A stretch of 39,954 bases of DNA. Origin: Acidobacteriota bacterium (GTDB lineage: Bacteria; Acidobacteriota; UBA4820; DSQY01). The DNA is taken from positions 4,157-44,110 of the forward strand of contig JBFMHB010000021.1 of the NCBI GenBank assembly GCA_040752915.1. Reading direction: 5' to 3'. This document shows positions 1 through 10,111 of the stretch, one piece after another. The translations under genes and the position numbers were made by a program. The notes below the pieces were generated by a model. The model saw only the letters and a program-made list of their open reading frames with translations, was not told the DNA's origin and did no database searches. Every line of letters starts with the position of its first letter. Positions within the stretch are counted from its first letter, which is position 1.

Positions 1-2
1 GC

Positions 3-476
3 ACCCTCCCCGAGATCCGCCGCCGACTGGCCCGGGAGGTGGAAGTCGAAAGGGAGCGCTGCGGCCAGGAGATCGCCTCGGCCCTGGAAATGGTGGCGCC
101 CTGTTTCACCGAAGCCCCGGCCGACCGTGGACTGTACTGGGAAGGAGCCCCCTGGCTGCTCGAATCCTCCGTCCTCGAGGAGGGGGTGGACGCCATTCGG
201 ATCCTTCTGCGGACCCTCGAACGGAAGACCCGCCTTCTGGAACTCCTGGAGGCTCTGCACAGCGCGGATCGGCCCGTCCGGGTGGTCCTGGGCGAGGATT
301 GGGGCGACCCTCAGGTCCGCACCCTGGCCATGGTCGTCGCCCCCTTCGGCGGTCCAACCAGCGGTCGGGGCTTCGTGGGAATCGTGGGCCCCCGGCCCAT
401 GCCGTACGACACGGCCATCCCCGCGGTCCGGAACGCCTCCGTCCTGGCGAGCCTGGCCGCCGAAGCCCTCGAGTAG
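3..476 (+). CDS. hrcA: HrcA heat-shock repressor, C-terminal part (5' truncated by window)
   Basis: HrcA represses heat-shock operons by binding the CIRCE inverted repeat and is itself controlled by the GroE chaperonin; this is family knowledge. The open frame enters from the window edge (first full codon at 3) and stops at TAG 474-476, leaving about 157 residues of a protein usually near 340. The visible part is the C-terminal ligand/dimer region: a charged helix (LPEIRRRLAREVEVERER), then a GAF-like stretch ending in GIVGPRPMPYDTAIPAVRNAS, which matches the HrcA C-terminal signature (VGPTRMxY...IP-V). The winged-helix DNA-binding part lies upstream of the window, as would any CIRCE element. 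grpE starts 33 bases downstream, and the repressor-first order is typical of hrcA-grpE-dnaK-dnaJ operons. A GTG at 41 is only an internal codon. Confidence 0.9.
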   Translation, partial: TLPEIRRRLAREVEVERERCGQEIASALEMVAPCFTEAPADRGLYWEGAPWLLESSVLEEGVDAIRILLRTLERKTRLLELLEALHSADRPVRVVLGEDWGDPQVRTLAMVVAPFGGPTSGRGFVGIVGPRPMPYDTAIPAVRNASVLASLAAEALE

Positions 477-508
477 AGGGGCGCCTTCGAGAAAGCAACG
501 GAGCGCCG

Positions 509-1135
509 ATGGTGGACGAGGACAAGGGAGCCGGCGGAGGAACCGCCCCCCCGATCGAGCACGAGATCACCGTGGAGTTCGTGGGCCACGAGGACGAAGG
601 GGCCGCCTCCGTTCCGCCCATGGACGAGGTGCCCGTTCCCGCTCCCCCGGAGGGGGACTTCGACGCCCAGGCCCGGATCCTCCAGCTCGAGGACGCCTGC
701 CTGCGCGCGCGGGCGGATTTCGAGAACTTCCGCCGCCGGGTGGAGCGCGAGCGAGAGAGCCAGCGCCGGGAAGCCTCGGCCGAGTCGGCCTCCCGTGTCC
801 TCCCCGTCCTCGACAACCTGGACCGGGCCCTCGAAGCCATGACGGGCGACGAGCACCCCGAGTGGTTCCAGGGCTTCGCCCTCGTGCGCCAGCAGCTCTG
901 GGAGGCCCTCCAGGCCTCCGGGGTGGAGGAGATCGACGCCCTTGGACGGCCCTTCGATCCCGCGTATCATGAGGCCATGTTGCTGGTGCGAAGGGAGGAC
1001 GCCCCGCCGGGGTCCGTCACGGCGGTCTTCGAAAAGGGCTACCTCTTGGGGGGAAAAGTCCTCAAGCCGGCCCGGGTGGCGGTGAACGAAACGGGGGCCG
1101 AGGGTCCGGGCGAGCGAGGAGAGGGCGATGGCTAA
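509..1135 (+). CDS. grpE: GrpE nucleotide exchange factor for DnaK
   Basis: GrpE releases ADP from DnaK and so resets the Hsp70 cycle in the cytoplasm. The frame is open well upstream, but ATG 509 gives a normal 208-residue GrpE. It has an acidic, disordered N-terminus (residues 1-50), a long dimerisation helix with the conserved core RADFENFRRRVERERE, and VLPVLDNLDRALEA. The C-terminal beta domain carries GxPFDPxYHEAM and the ending GYLLGGKVLKPARVAVN, all family hallmarks. Its last 8 bases overlap the dnaK start (ATG 1128), which implies translational coupling. The upstream hrcA gene and downstream dnaK-dnaJ put it in the classical heat-shock operon. Confidence 0.95.
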   Translation: MVDEDKGAGGGTAPPIEHEITVEFVGHEDEGAASVPPMDEVPVPAPPEGDFDAQARILQLEDACLRARADFENFRRRVERERESQRREASAESASRVLPVLDNLDRALEAMTGDEHPEWFQGFALVRQQLWEALQASGVEEIDALGRPFDPAYHEAMLLVRREDAPPGSVTAVFEKGYLLGGKVLKPARVAVNETGAEGPGERGEGDG

Positions 1136-2957
1136 GGTGATCGGGATCGATCTCGGGACCACCAACAGTTGCGTGGCCTTTATCGAATCGGGCCAGCCCC
1201 TCGTCATACCCAACAAGGAGGGGGGTCGGACCACCCCGTCCATCGTGGCCTTCACCGAGCACGGCGACCGCCTGGTGGGCAACCTCGCCAAGCGCCAGGC
1301 CGTCACCAACCCGGCCAACACCATCTACGCCGTCAAGCGCCTCATCGGGAAGAAATACGCCGACGTGACCGTGGAAAGCGCCAAGAAGGTCCTTCCCTAC
1401 GGCGTCACCGAGGCGCCGAACGGAGACGTCCGCATCAAAGTGCGCGACCGGGAGTACTCGGCCCAGGAAATCTCGGGCTTCATCCTGGCCGAGATCAAGA
1501 AGGGCGCCGAGGAGTTCTTCGGGGAGGACGTGAAGGAGGCCATCATCACCGTCCCGGCCTACTTCTCCGACCCCCAGCGCCAGGCCACGAAGGACGCCGG
1601 CAGGATCGCCGGCCTGGAGGTCCTGCGCATCCTCAACGAGCCCACGGCGGCCTGCATCGCCTTCAACCTGGAGGAGACCCAGGCCAAGACGGTGGCCGTC
1701 TACGACCTCGGGGGCGGCACCTTCGACATCAGCATCCTGAGGGTCGGGGAGGGGCTCTTCGAGGTCATCGCCACCGCGGGAGACACGTACCTCGGCGGCG
1801 AGGACATGGACCAGGCCATCATGGCCGAGCTCATGGCCCGCTTCAAGCGGGAGACGGGGCTCGAGCTCTCGGGGGACCGTCTGGCCCTCCAGCGCCTGAA
1901 GGAGGCCTCCGAGAAGGCCAAGTGCGAGCTCTCCACCATGACCGAGACGGAGGTGAACCTGCCCTTCATCGCGGCCGACGCGGCCGGCCCCAAGCACCTC
2001 GTCACCCGCCTCACGCGCCCCGAGCTGGAGGGCATCATCCGCGAAATCGTGGACCGCACCCGCAAGCCCTGCGAGGAGGCCCTGAACATCGCCGGCCTGG
2101 AACCCAGGCAGATCGACGAGGTGCTCCTCGTCGGCGGCCAGTCGCGCACCCCCCTCGTGATCCAGACGGTGCGGGAGATCTTCAATCGCGAGCCGCGCCG
2201 GGACAAGAACCCCGACGAGGTGGTGGCCCTGGGCGCCGCCCTTCAGGCCGGCATCATGAAGGGCGAGGTCAAGGAGATCGTCCTCCTCGACGCCATCCCG
2301 CTCAGCCTCGGCGTCTCCACCAAGGGCAACATGTTCGTCAAGCTCATCGAGCGGGGCTCCGCCATCCCCACCAAGAAGTCCCGCATCTTCACCACCGTCG
2401 CCGACAACCAGGACACGGTGCAGATCCACGTCCTCCAGGGCGAGCGCGAACTGGCCAACGAGAACATCTCCCTGGGCAAGTTCGAGCTCGTGGGCATCCC
2501 GCCCGCCCCGAAGGGCGTGCCCCAGATCGAGGTCACCTTCGACATCAACGCCAACGGGATCGTCTCGGTCCACGCCAAGGACCTCATCACGGGCAACCAG
2601 CAGCAGATCGTGGTCAACCCCTCCTCGGGCCTCACCGAGGAGGAGATCGAACGCATCGTCACCGAGGCGGAGAAGCGGGCCGAAGAGGACCGCAGCATGA
2701 TCGAGCTCCAGAAGCTCAAAATGAAGCTCGAGCGCCTCCTGGAGAGCAACCAGCGCACCTTCGCCGAGTTCGGCACGAGCCTGGAGGAGGAGAAGCGCCA
2801 GAACATCGAGAAGATCCTGGAGGAGGCCCGGCGCAGCATGGCGGTGGACAACATGACGAGGCTCCAGGAGGCCCTCCAGCAGCTCTCCGCGGTCTCCCGC
2901 ACCCTCTCCGAAGTGATCCTCTACGATCCCAAGTTCATGGGAGGCCCCAAGGCATGA
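1128..2957 (+). CDS. dnaK: DnaK (Hsp70) chaperone
   Basis: This is the cytoplasmic Hsp70 that binds exposed hydrophobic segments in an ATP-driven cycle with DnaJ and GrpE. The protein has 609 residues, slightly shorter than the E. coli protein (638). The nucleotide-binding domain shows phosphate loop 1 ([13 protein letters not shown], from residue 6), connect-1 with [13 protein letters not shown], phosphate loop 2 ([14 protein letters not shown]) and the adenosine motif [13 protein letters not shown]. The substrate-binding beta sandwich follows ([43 protein letters not shown]) and then the helical lid. The tail ends in KFMGGPKA and lacks the EEVD-like acidic end. It overlaps grpE by 8 bases and dnaJ by an ATGA. 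Two divergent Hsp70-fold ATPases occur further along (11081 and 17849); they are not paralogous duplicates of this housekeeping copy in domain layout. Confidence 0.98.
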   Translation: MAKVIGIDLGTTNSCVAFIESGQPLVIPNKEGGRTTPSIVAFTEHGDRLVGNLAKRQAVTNPANTIYAVKRLIGKKYADVTVESAKKVLPYGVTEAPNGDVRIKVRDREYSAQEISGFILAEIKKGAEEFFGEDVKEAIITVPAYFSDPQRQATKDAGRIAGLEVLRILNEPTAACIAFNLEETQAKTVAVYDLGGGTFDISILRVGEGLFEVIATAGDTYLGGEDMDQAIMAELMARFKRETGLELSGDRLALQRLKEASEKAKCELSTMTETEVNLPFIAADAAGPKHLVTRLTRPELEGIIREIVDRTRKPCEEALNIAGLEPRQIDEVLLVGGQSRTPLVIQTVREIFNREPRRDKNPDEVVALGAALQAGIMKGEVKEIVLLDAIPLSLGVSTKGNMFVKLIERGSAIPTKKSRIFTTVADNQDTVQIHVLQGERELANENISLGKFELVGIPPAPKGVPQIEVTFDINANGIVSVHAKDLITGNQQQIVVNPSSGLTEEEIERIVTEAEKRAEEDRSMIELQKLKMKLERLLESNQRTFAEFGTSLEEEKRQNIEKILEEARRSMAVDNMTRLQEALQQLSAVSRTLSEVILYDPKFMGGPKA

Positions 2958-4066
2958 CGTCTTCGAGCGACTACTACGAGGTCCTGGGCGTCTCGAGAAA
3001 CGCGACCCAGGAAGAGGTGAAGTCCGCCTACCGCAAGGCGGCCCTCAAGTACCACCCGGACAAGAACCCAGGCAACAAGGAGGCGGAGGAGAAATTCAAG
3101 AAGGCCAGCGAGGCCTACTCCGTCCTGGGGGACCCCGAGCGGCGGGCCCGGTACGACCGATTCGGGACCGCCGACGCCGCACCGGGAGGAGGCATCCCCT
3201 GGGATTCGGACGTCTTCGCCGATTTCTCCGACCTCCTGGGAGGCCTCTTCGGCTTCGGCGACTTCTTCGGCGGAGGCCGGGGCGGCGCGCGCCCGCCCCA
3301 GCGGGGCTCGGACCTGCGCTACGACCTGCGCCTCAGCCTCGAGGAGGCCTTTTCCGGCAAGGAGGAGACCCTCACCATCCCCAAGGAGGAGCCCTGCCCC
3401 GCGTGCCATGGCACCGGCTCCACCTCCGGCCAGCGCATCACCTGCTCGGCCTGCCGGGGCCGGGGGACGGTGGCCTTCCGGCAGGGCTTCTTCACCGTCA
3501 GCCGAACCTGCCCCCAGTGCCGGGGGGAGGGCGAGATCGTCAAGGACCCCTGCGGCGAGTGCCGCGGACGCGGCCGCCGGAGGGCCCAGAAGACCCTCAA
3601 GGTCAAGATCCCGGCCGGCGTGGATTCGGGCTCCCGTCTGCGCATCGGCGGCGAGGGCGACGCCGCGGAGCGCACGGGCCCTCCCGGAGACCTCTACATT
3701 TTCATCGAGGTGGAGGAGCACCCCTTCTACAAGCGCGGAGGCGACGATCTGTACTGCCTCGTGCCCCTGAGCGTGCCCCAGGCGGTCCTCGGCACGGAAG
3801 TGGCCCTGGACACCTTCGAGGGCGAGGAGCGCCTCCAGGTGCCCGCAGGCACCCAGGCGGGCCAGCGCTTCCGCATCCACGGCAAGGGGATGCCGCGCCT
3901 GGGCCGCTCGGGCCGGGGAGACCTCTACGTGGAGGTGGAGGTCCAGGTCCCCAAGAAGCTCAGCAAAGACGAGAAGCGCCTCTACGCCGAACTCCAGCGC
4001 CTCGAAAAGGAGCGCGAGGAGAAAGGCGGCGGGTTCTTCCGGAAGGTCATGGAGAAGTTCGCGTGA
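2954..4066 (+). CDS. dnaJ: DnaJ (Hsp40) co-chaperone
   Basis: DnaJ delivers substrates to DnaK and stimulates its ATPase. ATG 2954 overlaps the dnaK stop (ATGA) and yields 370 residues. The J domain (residues 6-70) has the catalytic HPD at 34-36. A Gly/Phe-rich linker (about 95-115, [16 protein letters not shown]) follows. Next is a zinc-binding domain of four CxxCxGxG repeats: CPACHGTG (from about 148), [16 protein letters not shown] and CGECRGRG. Two beta-barrel substrate domains and a charged C-terminal dimerisation helix end the protein. All zinc ligands are intact, so this is a type I DnaJ rather than CbpA. The frame extends far upstream inside dnaK, but only the 2954 start begins with the J domain. 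Confidence 0.97.
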   Translation: MTSSSDYYEVLGVSRNATQEEVKSAYRKAALKYHPDKNPGNKEAEEKFKKASEAYSVLGDPERRARYDRFGTADAAPGGGIPWDSDVFADFSDLLGGLFGFGDFFGGGRGGARPPQRGSDLRYDLRLSLEEAFSGKEETLTIPKEEPCPACHGTGSTSGQRITCSACRGRGTVAFRQGFFTVSRTCPQCRGEGEIVKDPCGECRGRGRRRAQKTLKVKIPAGVDSGSRLRIGGEGDAAERTGPPGDLYIFIEVEEHPFYKRGGDDLYCLVPLSVPQAVLGTEVALDTFEGEERLQVPAGTQAGQRFRIHGKGMPRLGRSGRGDLYVEVEVQVPKKLSKDEKRLYAELQRLEKEREEKGGGFFRKVMEKFA

Positions 4067-4095
4067 GCTCCGGCGCGAGAAAGGGAGGAACGGCC

Positions 4096-4728
4096 ATGTC
4101 CCGTTGGAGGATCGCGGCGGCCTTGACGGCGCCTTTCTGGTTCGTCGGATGCGCGGCGGTGAACCCCGCCATGGACGACGTCTCCCGCCGGGTGGACTAC
4201 CTGAGGCAGGACGTGGAGAAGCTCACGGCCCAGCAGAAGGAGCTCGCGGAGGAGATCCGCCGCCTCGCCGCCGGCGGGACGGCTCCGGCGTCCGCGCCCG
4301 GCGCCACGCCTGCTCCTCCCGAGGCCCCCGCCGCGAGGGCCCGCGTGGACGTGCAGGACCTTTCCTCCGCTCCCGCCGACCAGTACCGGAGCGCCTTCGC
4401 CCTCATGGAGGAGGGGCGGTACGCCGAAGCGGAACGGGCCTTCGCCGCTTTCGTGGCCGCCTACCCCCAGTCGGACCTCGCCGACAACGCCCAGTACTGG
4501 ATCGGCGAGTGCCTGTACACGGAGAAGAACTTCAAGGACGCGCGGGACGCCTTCAAGGGGGTCTCCGACCACTTCCCCTTCGGCAACAAGGTCCCCGACG
4601 CCCTCTACAAGCAGGCCCTCTGCGAGAGACAGCTCGGCGAGACCGAGGCGGCGGCCAAGACCCTGGCCCGCCTGCGGGAGTTCTTCCCCGAGTCGGAGGC
4701 CGCGGCCAAGGCCGGGGCCCTGCCCTAA
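4096..4728 (+). CDS. cpoB: CpoB/YbgF-type lipoprotein of the Tol-Pal system
   Basis: CpoB (YbgF) links the Tol-Pal envelope constriction machine to septal peptidoglycan synthesis in Gram-negative bacteria. The 210-residue product starts with a lipoprotein signal peptide and a lipobox ending FVGC, giving a lipidated Cys19. A short trimerising coiled coil follows (VSRRVDYLRQDVEKLTAQQKEL, about 29-58), then an Ala/Pro linker and a TPR domain from about residue 95. That domain carries the family pattern YRSAFALMEEGRYAEAERAF, DNAQYWIGECLYTEKNFKDA and KVPDALYKQALCERQLG. A ribosome-binding site (GGGAGGAA) precedes ATG 4096. The lipid anchor and the absence of tol/pal genes nearby differ from E. coli, where the protein is soluble and pal-linked. 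It lies 29 bases after dnaJ and may be cotranscribed. Confidence 0.85.
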   Translation: MSRWRIAAALTAPFWFVGCAAVNPAMDDVSRRVDYLRQDVEKLTAQQKELAEEIRRLAAGGTAPASAPGATPAPPEAPAARARVDVQDLSSAPADQYRSAFALMEEGRYAEAERAFAAFVAAYPQSDLADNAQYWIGECLYTEKNFKDARDAFKGVSDHFPFGNKVPDALYKQALCERQLGETEAAAKTLARLREFFPESEAAAKAGALP

Positions 4729-4768
4729 CCCCCCTCGCACGGACCGGGGGGAGGGGACCGGGGGCCCG

Positions 4769-5650
4769 ATGCGCACCGAAGTGTGGACGCCCGTGGCGGC
4801 GGACGCCTCGGCCCGGCGCTACTTCAAAGGCGAGGGGGCCGGCGGCCCCGTCCTGCGCGCCGAGTACGGCGAAGACCGGGACGGCCTCAACCGCTACGTC
4901 TTCCTCACGCGGCTCTTCCAATCCCGCGGCATCCGGGTCCCCGCCCTCTACGAGGCCCGGCCCGAGGAGGGCGTCTGCATCGTGGAGTGGATCGAAGGCG
5001 AGCCCCTCTCGCGCGGACGGTGGAATCCCGAGTGGGAATCCCGCCTGGTGGACCTGGCCCTCTCCGTCGCCGCCGTCCCCCCCTGGGAAGGCGAGCCCGA
5101 CCTCCTGGCCCTCGACGCCGACCGCCTCCGCTTCGAACTCCGCTTCTTCGCCCTCCACTTCCTGGAGGGCCTCCTCAACCGCCCACGCGACCCGGCCCTC
5201 GCCGCCGCCCTCGACGGCCTCGCCGAGGAGGTCGCCTCCTTCCCGCGGGCCCTCGCCCACCGGGACTTTCACTCGGAGAACGTCCTGGCCTCCCGATCCG
5301 GCGAGTGGGTCCTCATCGACTTCCAGGACGCCCTCCTGGCCCCCAGGTGCTACGACGCCGCCTCCCTCGCGTGCGACGCCTACCGCCACCCCGACCCGGC
5401 CATCGGCCGCCGCATCGAGGCGGCCTGGATCGAGCGCACGGGCCACCCCTCGGAGGAGTTCCGGCGCACCGAACTCCAGCGCTGCCTCAAGGCCCTGGGC
5501 ACCTTCGGATACCAGGTCACCCGCCGCCGCAAGGTCCGCTACCTCCTCCCCGCCCGGCGCACCGCCGCCCGCGCCGACCACCTCCTCCGCTCCGCCCCCG
5601 CCCCCCTGCCCGGCCTCGCCGAAGCCCTCCAGGAAGCGGCGAGGATCTAA
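4769..5650 (+). CDS. AmgK-like phosphotransferase (cell-wall sugar kinase family)
   Basis: The protein belongs to the aminoglycoside-phosphotransferase/choline-kinase fold, in the group that includes AmgK, which phosphorylates N-acetylmuramate and N-acetylglucosamine at the anomeric position during peptidoglycan recycling. Visible signs are the N-terminal ASARRYFKG, which matches the DASxRxYFR opening of that group, and the catalytic loop HRDFHSENVL (His164-Arg-Asp166). The metal-binding IDFQDA (Asp184) and the following YDAASLACDAY are also typical. Length (293) is near the usual 330-350, slightly short. ATG 4769 follows a GGGGGAGGGGA stretch. In many bacteria amgK is beside a nucleotidyltransferase (murU); none is seen here, so the substrate assignment is inferred from sequence similarity only. 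Confidence 0.75.
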   Translation: MRTEVWTPVAADASARRYFKGEGAGGPVLRAEYGEDRDGLNRYVFLTRLFQSRGIRVPALYEARPEEGVCIVEWIEGEPLSRGRWNPEWESRLVDLALSVAAVPPWEGEPDLLALDADRLRFELRFFALHFLEGLLNRPRDPALAAALDGLAEEVASFPRALAHRDFHSENVLASRSGEWVLIDFQDALLAPRCYDAASLACDAYRHPDPAIGRRIEAAWIERTGHPSEEFRRTELQRCLKALGTFGYQVTRRRKVRYLLPARRTAARADHLLRSAPAPLPGLAEALQEAARI

Positions 5651-5662
5651 GGCGAAAAGAGA

Positions 5663-5715
5663 AAAATAGGGACAGCCACCTATTTTCTTAACAAAATAGG
5701 GACAGCCACCTATTT
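5663..5715. repeat. Two REP-like hairpins in tandem
   Basis: Two near-identical short inverted repeats lie at 5663-5686 and 5693-5715. Each has arms AAATAGG and CCTATTT around the loop GACAGCCA. They begin 13 bases after the stop of the kinase gene. Such REP-type hairpins are dispersed by REP-associated Y1 transposases (RAYTs) in many bacteria, and could also stabilise or end the upstream transcript. No RAYT gene is in the window. Further copies are at 5859-5882 and, inverted, at 39792-39815. Confidence 0.7.
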
Positions 5716-6021
5716 CTTTGGTGCCGAAGAGGCACGGCGGAAGGCGAAAGGCGAAAGGGAAAGAAGGGGCATTGGGGATTTGGGATTTGGGATTTCGGAT
5801 TTAAAGACAAACCAGTCCCGGAGACGGAGAAGGGGCCTGTGCAGGGGCCGATGCTAGAAAAATAGGGACAGCCACCTATTTTCTGCCACCTATTTCTTTG
5901 GTGCCGAAGAGGCAAGGCGGAAGGCGGAAGGGAAAGAAGGGGCATTGGGGATTTGGGATTTCGGATTTAAAGACAAACCAGTCCCGGAGACGGAGAGGGG
6001 GCCTGTGCAGGGGCCGATGCT
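5693..6021. repeat. Tandem duplication of a ~163-bp intergenic unit
   Basis: Unit 1 (5693-5855) and unit 2 (5859-6021) are nearly the same. Each starts with the REP-like hairpin and runs through TTTGGTGCCGAAGAGGCA, an AAGGCGGAAGGGAAAGAAGG-type purine stretch, repeats of GGGATTT, AAAGACAAACCAGTCCCGGA, and ends GGGGCCGATGCT. Unit 2 carries a short internal stutter (a repeated GCCACCTATTTCT at about 5884-5896). Unit 1 has one extra TGGGATT. The differences fit a local duplication followed by slippage. No protein is encoded. Confidence 0.75.
5859..5882. repeat. Third REP-like hairpin copy
   Basis: This is the same AAATAGG / CCTATTT inverted repeat with GACAGCCA loop as at 5663 and 5693. It opens the second tandem unit. 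A partial second arm follows directly at 5884-5894, suggesting a hairpin lost by slippage between two neighbouring copies. Confidence 0.7.
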
Positions 6022-6092
6022 TGCATCGGCCGAAGGGCCGGCCTTTGCAAGCAAAGGCCGCTACGGTGGAGGCCTTCGAAAGCGTGCGGCCA
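6000..6092. repeat. Palindromic intergenic element (GCATCGGCC...GGCCTTTGCAAGCAAAGGCC)
   Basis: The stretch holds nested palindromes: GATGC-TT-GCATC at about 6016-6027, then GGCCTTTG-CAAG-CAAAGGCC at 6040-6059, followed by GCTACGGTGGAGGCCTTCGAA. The same series, in the same order but on the other strand, occurs at about 9830-9920, so this is a mobile or recombining intergenic repeat. It lies 130 bases upstream of the mutase gene and could act on its transcript, though nothing in the sequence proves that. Confidence 0.65.
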
Positions 6093-6222
6093 CGGAGGGC
6101 GGCACCCGCAGGTGAAAGGACGCCTTCGGAGGGAGAACCTCGACCTCGGGCAGAACACGGAGGAGGAAGACCTGCCGGGTGGGGCGGCGGGGGGTGTACA
6201 CTCGGCCCTGGAGGAGGGCACC

Positions 6223-7884
<1,662 letters not shown>

Positions 7885-8426
7885 GTCTCGTCTCGCGTCT
7901 CTCGTCTCACTTCTTGCGGGTGGCCTCGCCCGACGCCGATCTTCTGTAGGGGCGGCCCTCCGCGGCCGCCTCGGCTTCCTTGCTGGGGGTCCGGCCCTCC
8001 GGGGGCTCTCGGCGCGTTGCCCGCCGGGCCAGAGCAGGTTCGCGAAGGCGCGACGAGCGCGTGCCGGAAGCACGCCAAGGAGCGCCGATAAAGAAGATGC
8101 CTGGCCCGGCGTCAACCCGGAGGGACGGGGCGGCCTGGGCGCCCGGCTGTGTCGCGGCTCGTCGACGATGCCCCCCGCATGTTCCTCCTCGTCGCTCCTT
8201 GCCGTGCATCCCAGGGCGCTCCCGTCGCGCCAGAGATCCCCGGGGGGCCGGACCCCTTCAGCCCACCGGCGCCGGGACGCGCCTTCCTCCGCTTTGCTCC
8301 GGAAGGCAGGCAGCATAAGACGCGCAAAAGATCCCGGACAGGCATGATCCCAAATTCCAAATTCCAAATGCCTTTTCTTCCCTTCCGTCTTCCCCCTTCC
8401 GCCTTCTCTCCAATTCCCAAATCCCC
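7885..8426. other. Repeat-rich spacer between convergent genes
   Basis: No credible gene is seen in these 542 bases. The spacer has a GTAGGGGCGGCCCTCCGCGG-type palindromic stretch near 7947. A hairpin GCGTGC-CGGAA-GCACGC lies at 8059-8075; it has no T run, so it is weak as a terminator. A polypyrimidine and CCAAATTCC block (about 8341-8430) is the reverse-complement relative of the GGGATTTGGGATTT repeats at 5.7-6.0 kb. Long frames here, such as the minus-strand frame at 8112-8420, consist of repeat translation only. Confidence 0.6.
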
Positions 8427-8430
8427 TTAC
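8341..8430 (-). repeat. Dispersed GGGATTTGGG/GGCGGAAGGG repeat, partial inverted copy
   Basis: Read on the minus strand this gives a GGGGATTTGGGAATTGG block, AAGGCGGAAGGGGGAAG, GGAAGGGAAGAAAAGGCAT and TTGGAATTTGGAATTTGGG. These are the same blocks as the intergenic repeat at 5730-5810, shuffled and diverged. It is placed right at the 3' end of the OmpA-like gene. Confidence 0.5.
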
Positions 8431-9632
8431 TCGAGTTTCCTCACCTCCACGCGCCGGTTGAGGGCTCGCCCCGCGGCGGTGGCATTGCTGGTAACGGGTT
8501 GGGACTCCCCGAAGCCCTTGGCCTGCAGGCGGGACCCGGCGCAGCCGTGGGAGGTCAACCACGTGACGACGGCGTCGGCCCGCTCTTGAGAAAGGCGGAG
8601 GTTGTAGGCGTCGGTGTTGGTCGAATCGGTGTGGCCGCAAACGAGCAGCCGGCGTTTCGGGTCGGCCTTCAGCACGGCGAGCACTTCGTTGAGGGTGGGC
8701 TCGGACTCGGCCCGGATGGTGGCCGAATCGCTGTCAAAGACGATCCCGTACAGGACCGCCGAACCGGTGGCCGACAGCTTTCCGGCCAGGCCGGCTTCTC
8801 CCTCGATTCTGCAAGCGGCCCGCCGTCCGGTGACCCGTCGGCCGTTCCATTCGCCGTTCAGTTTTCCGTCCCGGAAGTAAAGGCCGGTGAGGGTGTTGCC
8901 GTCGCGGGAGGCCACCATGAGCAGGCTCCCCACGTCGGCGCCCTCGTCTTCGCGCCACTCCAAGCGGAGCACCCGGCCCTCGATGCTTCCGCTCAACCGT
9001 CCGATGGAGCAACAATCGTAGCAGCCCCGGATCTCGGCGCCGTTCTGCTCGAGGCGCATCATCCCGGCGGCGTCGGTTTCGAAATCCCCCGAGACGTCGA
9101 TCTTGGGGGGCGGCCCGACGGGCGTTCCGTAGGCTTCGAGTTCCATCAATTCGGTGTACTGTGGGTTTCCCCAGTTGCTGCGGATCTCGAAGCGCAGCCA
9201 CTGTGCCGTGGCCGGCTTCGGTAGCGGAACCTCTTTGCGCCCACCTTTCGGAGCTTCGAAGGTAACGAGCTCGACGAAGCCGCCGCTGGGCGAGGTGGTC
9301 GAACCCGAGACCACGATCTGGCGCGCCGAGATCCCGGCGTATTTGCCGTCCTGAGCGCCGGTGTTGTCCGCCGCCACGGCCGTCACGGCGAAGGGCTGAG
9401 CGAGTTCGATGACCATCGTGTTCGGCGCGACTTTCCCTTCCGCGTTGCACCACCCCGACTCGGTCGTTCCGTCGATCAACTGGTCCGCCGTCCATGCGGC
9501 TCCGTACTCGCCGCTCGACGAAACGACCAGGGCGCCGCTGGCCATGTCGAGAAGATCCATCCGCTCCGGCGCCGGAGGCGCAGCAGCGACCGCCCCCGCG
9601 AGCGCCATTCCCAACAGGATCGCATATCGCAT
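8427..9632 (-). CDS. Secreted discoidin-like / OmpA C-terminal domain protein
   Basis: This is an envelope protein that probably anchors to peptidoglycan. A signal peptide (residues 1-18, ending AVAAA) is followed by a discoidin/F5-8C-like jelly-roll (about 35-150). Its hallmarks are WTADQLIDGTTESGWC, MVIELAQPFAVTAV and AQWLRFEIRSNWGN. A lipocalin-like beta region with GCYDCCS comes next (about 160-260). The C-terminal OmpA domain (about 295-401) carries GIVFDSDSATI, VCGHTDSTNTDAYNLRLSQE, RADAVVTWL and ALNRRVEV, the peptidoglycan-binding signature. ATG 9632 has GGAGG seven bases upstream; an in-frame ATG at 9647 lies before that site and is less likely. The gene is divergent from the next gene and stands alone. 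The ligand of the jelly-roll is unknown; the combination is typical of Gram-negative envelope proteins. Confidence 0.85.
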   Translation of the reverse strand: MRYAILLGMALAGAVAAAPPAPERMDLLDMASGALVVSSSGEYGAAWTADQLIDGTTESGWCNAEGKVAPNTMVIELAQPFAVTAVAADNTGAQDGKYAGISARQIVVSGSTTSPSGGFVELVTFEAPKGGRKEVPLPKPATAQWLRFEIRSNWGNPQYTELMELEAYGTPVGPPPKIDVSGDFETDAAGMMRLEQNGAEIRGCYDCCSIGRLSGSIEGRVLRLEWREDEGADVGSLLMVASRDGNTLTGLYFRDGKLNGEWNGRRVTGRRAACRIEGEAGLAGKLSATGSAVLYGIVFDSDSATIRAESEPTLNEVLAVLKADPKRRLLVCGHTDSTNTDAYNLRLSQERADAVVTWLTSHGCAGSRLQAKGFGESQPVTSNATAAGRALNRRVEVRKLE

Positions 9633-9764
9633 TGGGCCCTCCTGCAACGTGTGAAAAGCGTGTCCAGCCTAAGCACTGCCCCTCCCGCTGGTCAAGAGCC
9701 AGAGCGCCTGCCGGCGGTTGCAGGACCCCTCGAGGGAACTTCAGGCAAGGGGACCGGGGGGTTG

Positions 9765-10032
9765 GGGGCTGGCTGATTGGGGGAGTAGGAAGAAGAGGAG
9801 GAAGGCGGGCGAGCGCGTTCGCCCCACAAGCACCCGCTTCGAAGGCCTCCCATGTAGCGGCCTTTGCTTGCAAAGGCCGGCCCCTCGGCCGATACGGGCA
9901 TCGGCCGCTACGAGGGCCCCCTTCCAGCAGGTTTCCTCATTCGCCTTTCGCCTTTGTTTCTAAATCCCAAATCCAAAATCCCAATTCCCAAATCCCTCAT
10001 GCCCCTTCTTTCTCTTCCCCCTTCCCCCTTCC
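9765..10032 (-). repeat. Inverted copy of the 5.7-6.1 kb composite intergenic repeat
   Basis: On the minus strand this region reads, in order, AGAAAGAAGGGGCAT, GGGATTTGGGAATTGGG, AGGCGAAAGGCGAA, GGGGGCC, GCCGATGC, ATCGGCCGAGGGGCCGG, CCTTTGCAAGCAAAGGCCGC and GGAGGCCTTCGAA. The same series runs on the plus strand at 5740-6090. The two copies thus flank the mutase and OmpA-like genes as an inverted pair about 3.7 kb apart. Confidence 0.65.
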
Positions 10033-10111
10033 CTCAGTGCCCGTTGTGTGCACTCTTCCTCCCTATACTCCCCTTCGGGACGAACAGAGACCTTTCCCGA
10101 AAGGAGCCTCC

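Noticed and set aside
1062-2573. Minus-strand frame of 503 codons opposite dnaK
   Set aside because: It is the mirror of a highly biased GC-rich coding frame; its composition (His/Asp/Gly/Leu/Val) and lack of motifs show a shadow of dnaK.
8112-8420. Minus-strand 102-codon frame with an apparent start
   Set aside because: It is made of the dispersed GGCGGAAGGG/GGGATTTGGG repeat and has no coding signature.
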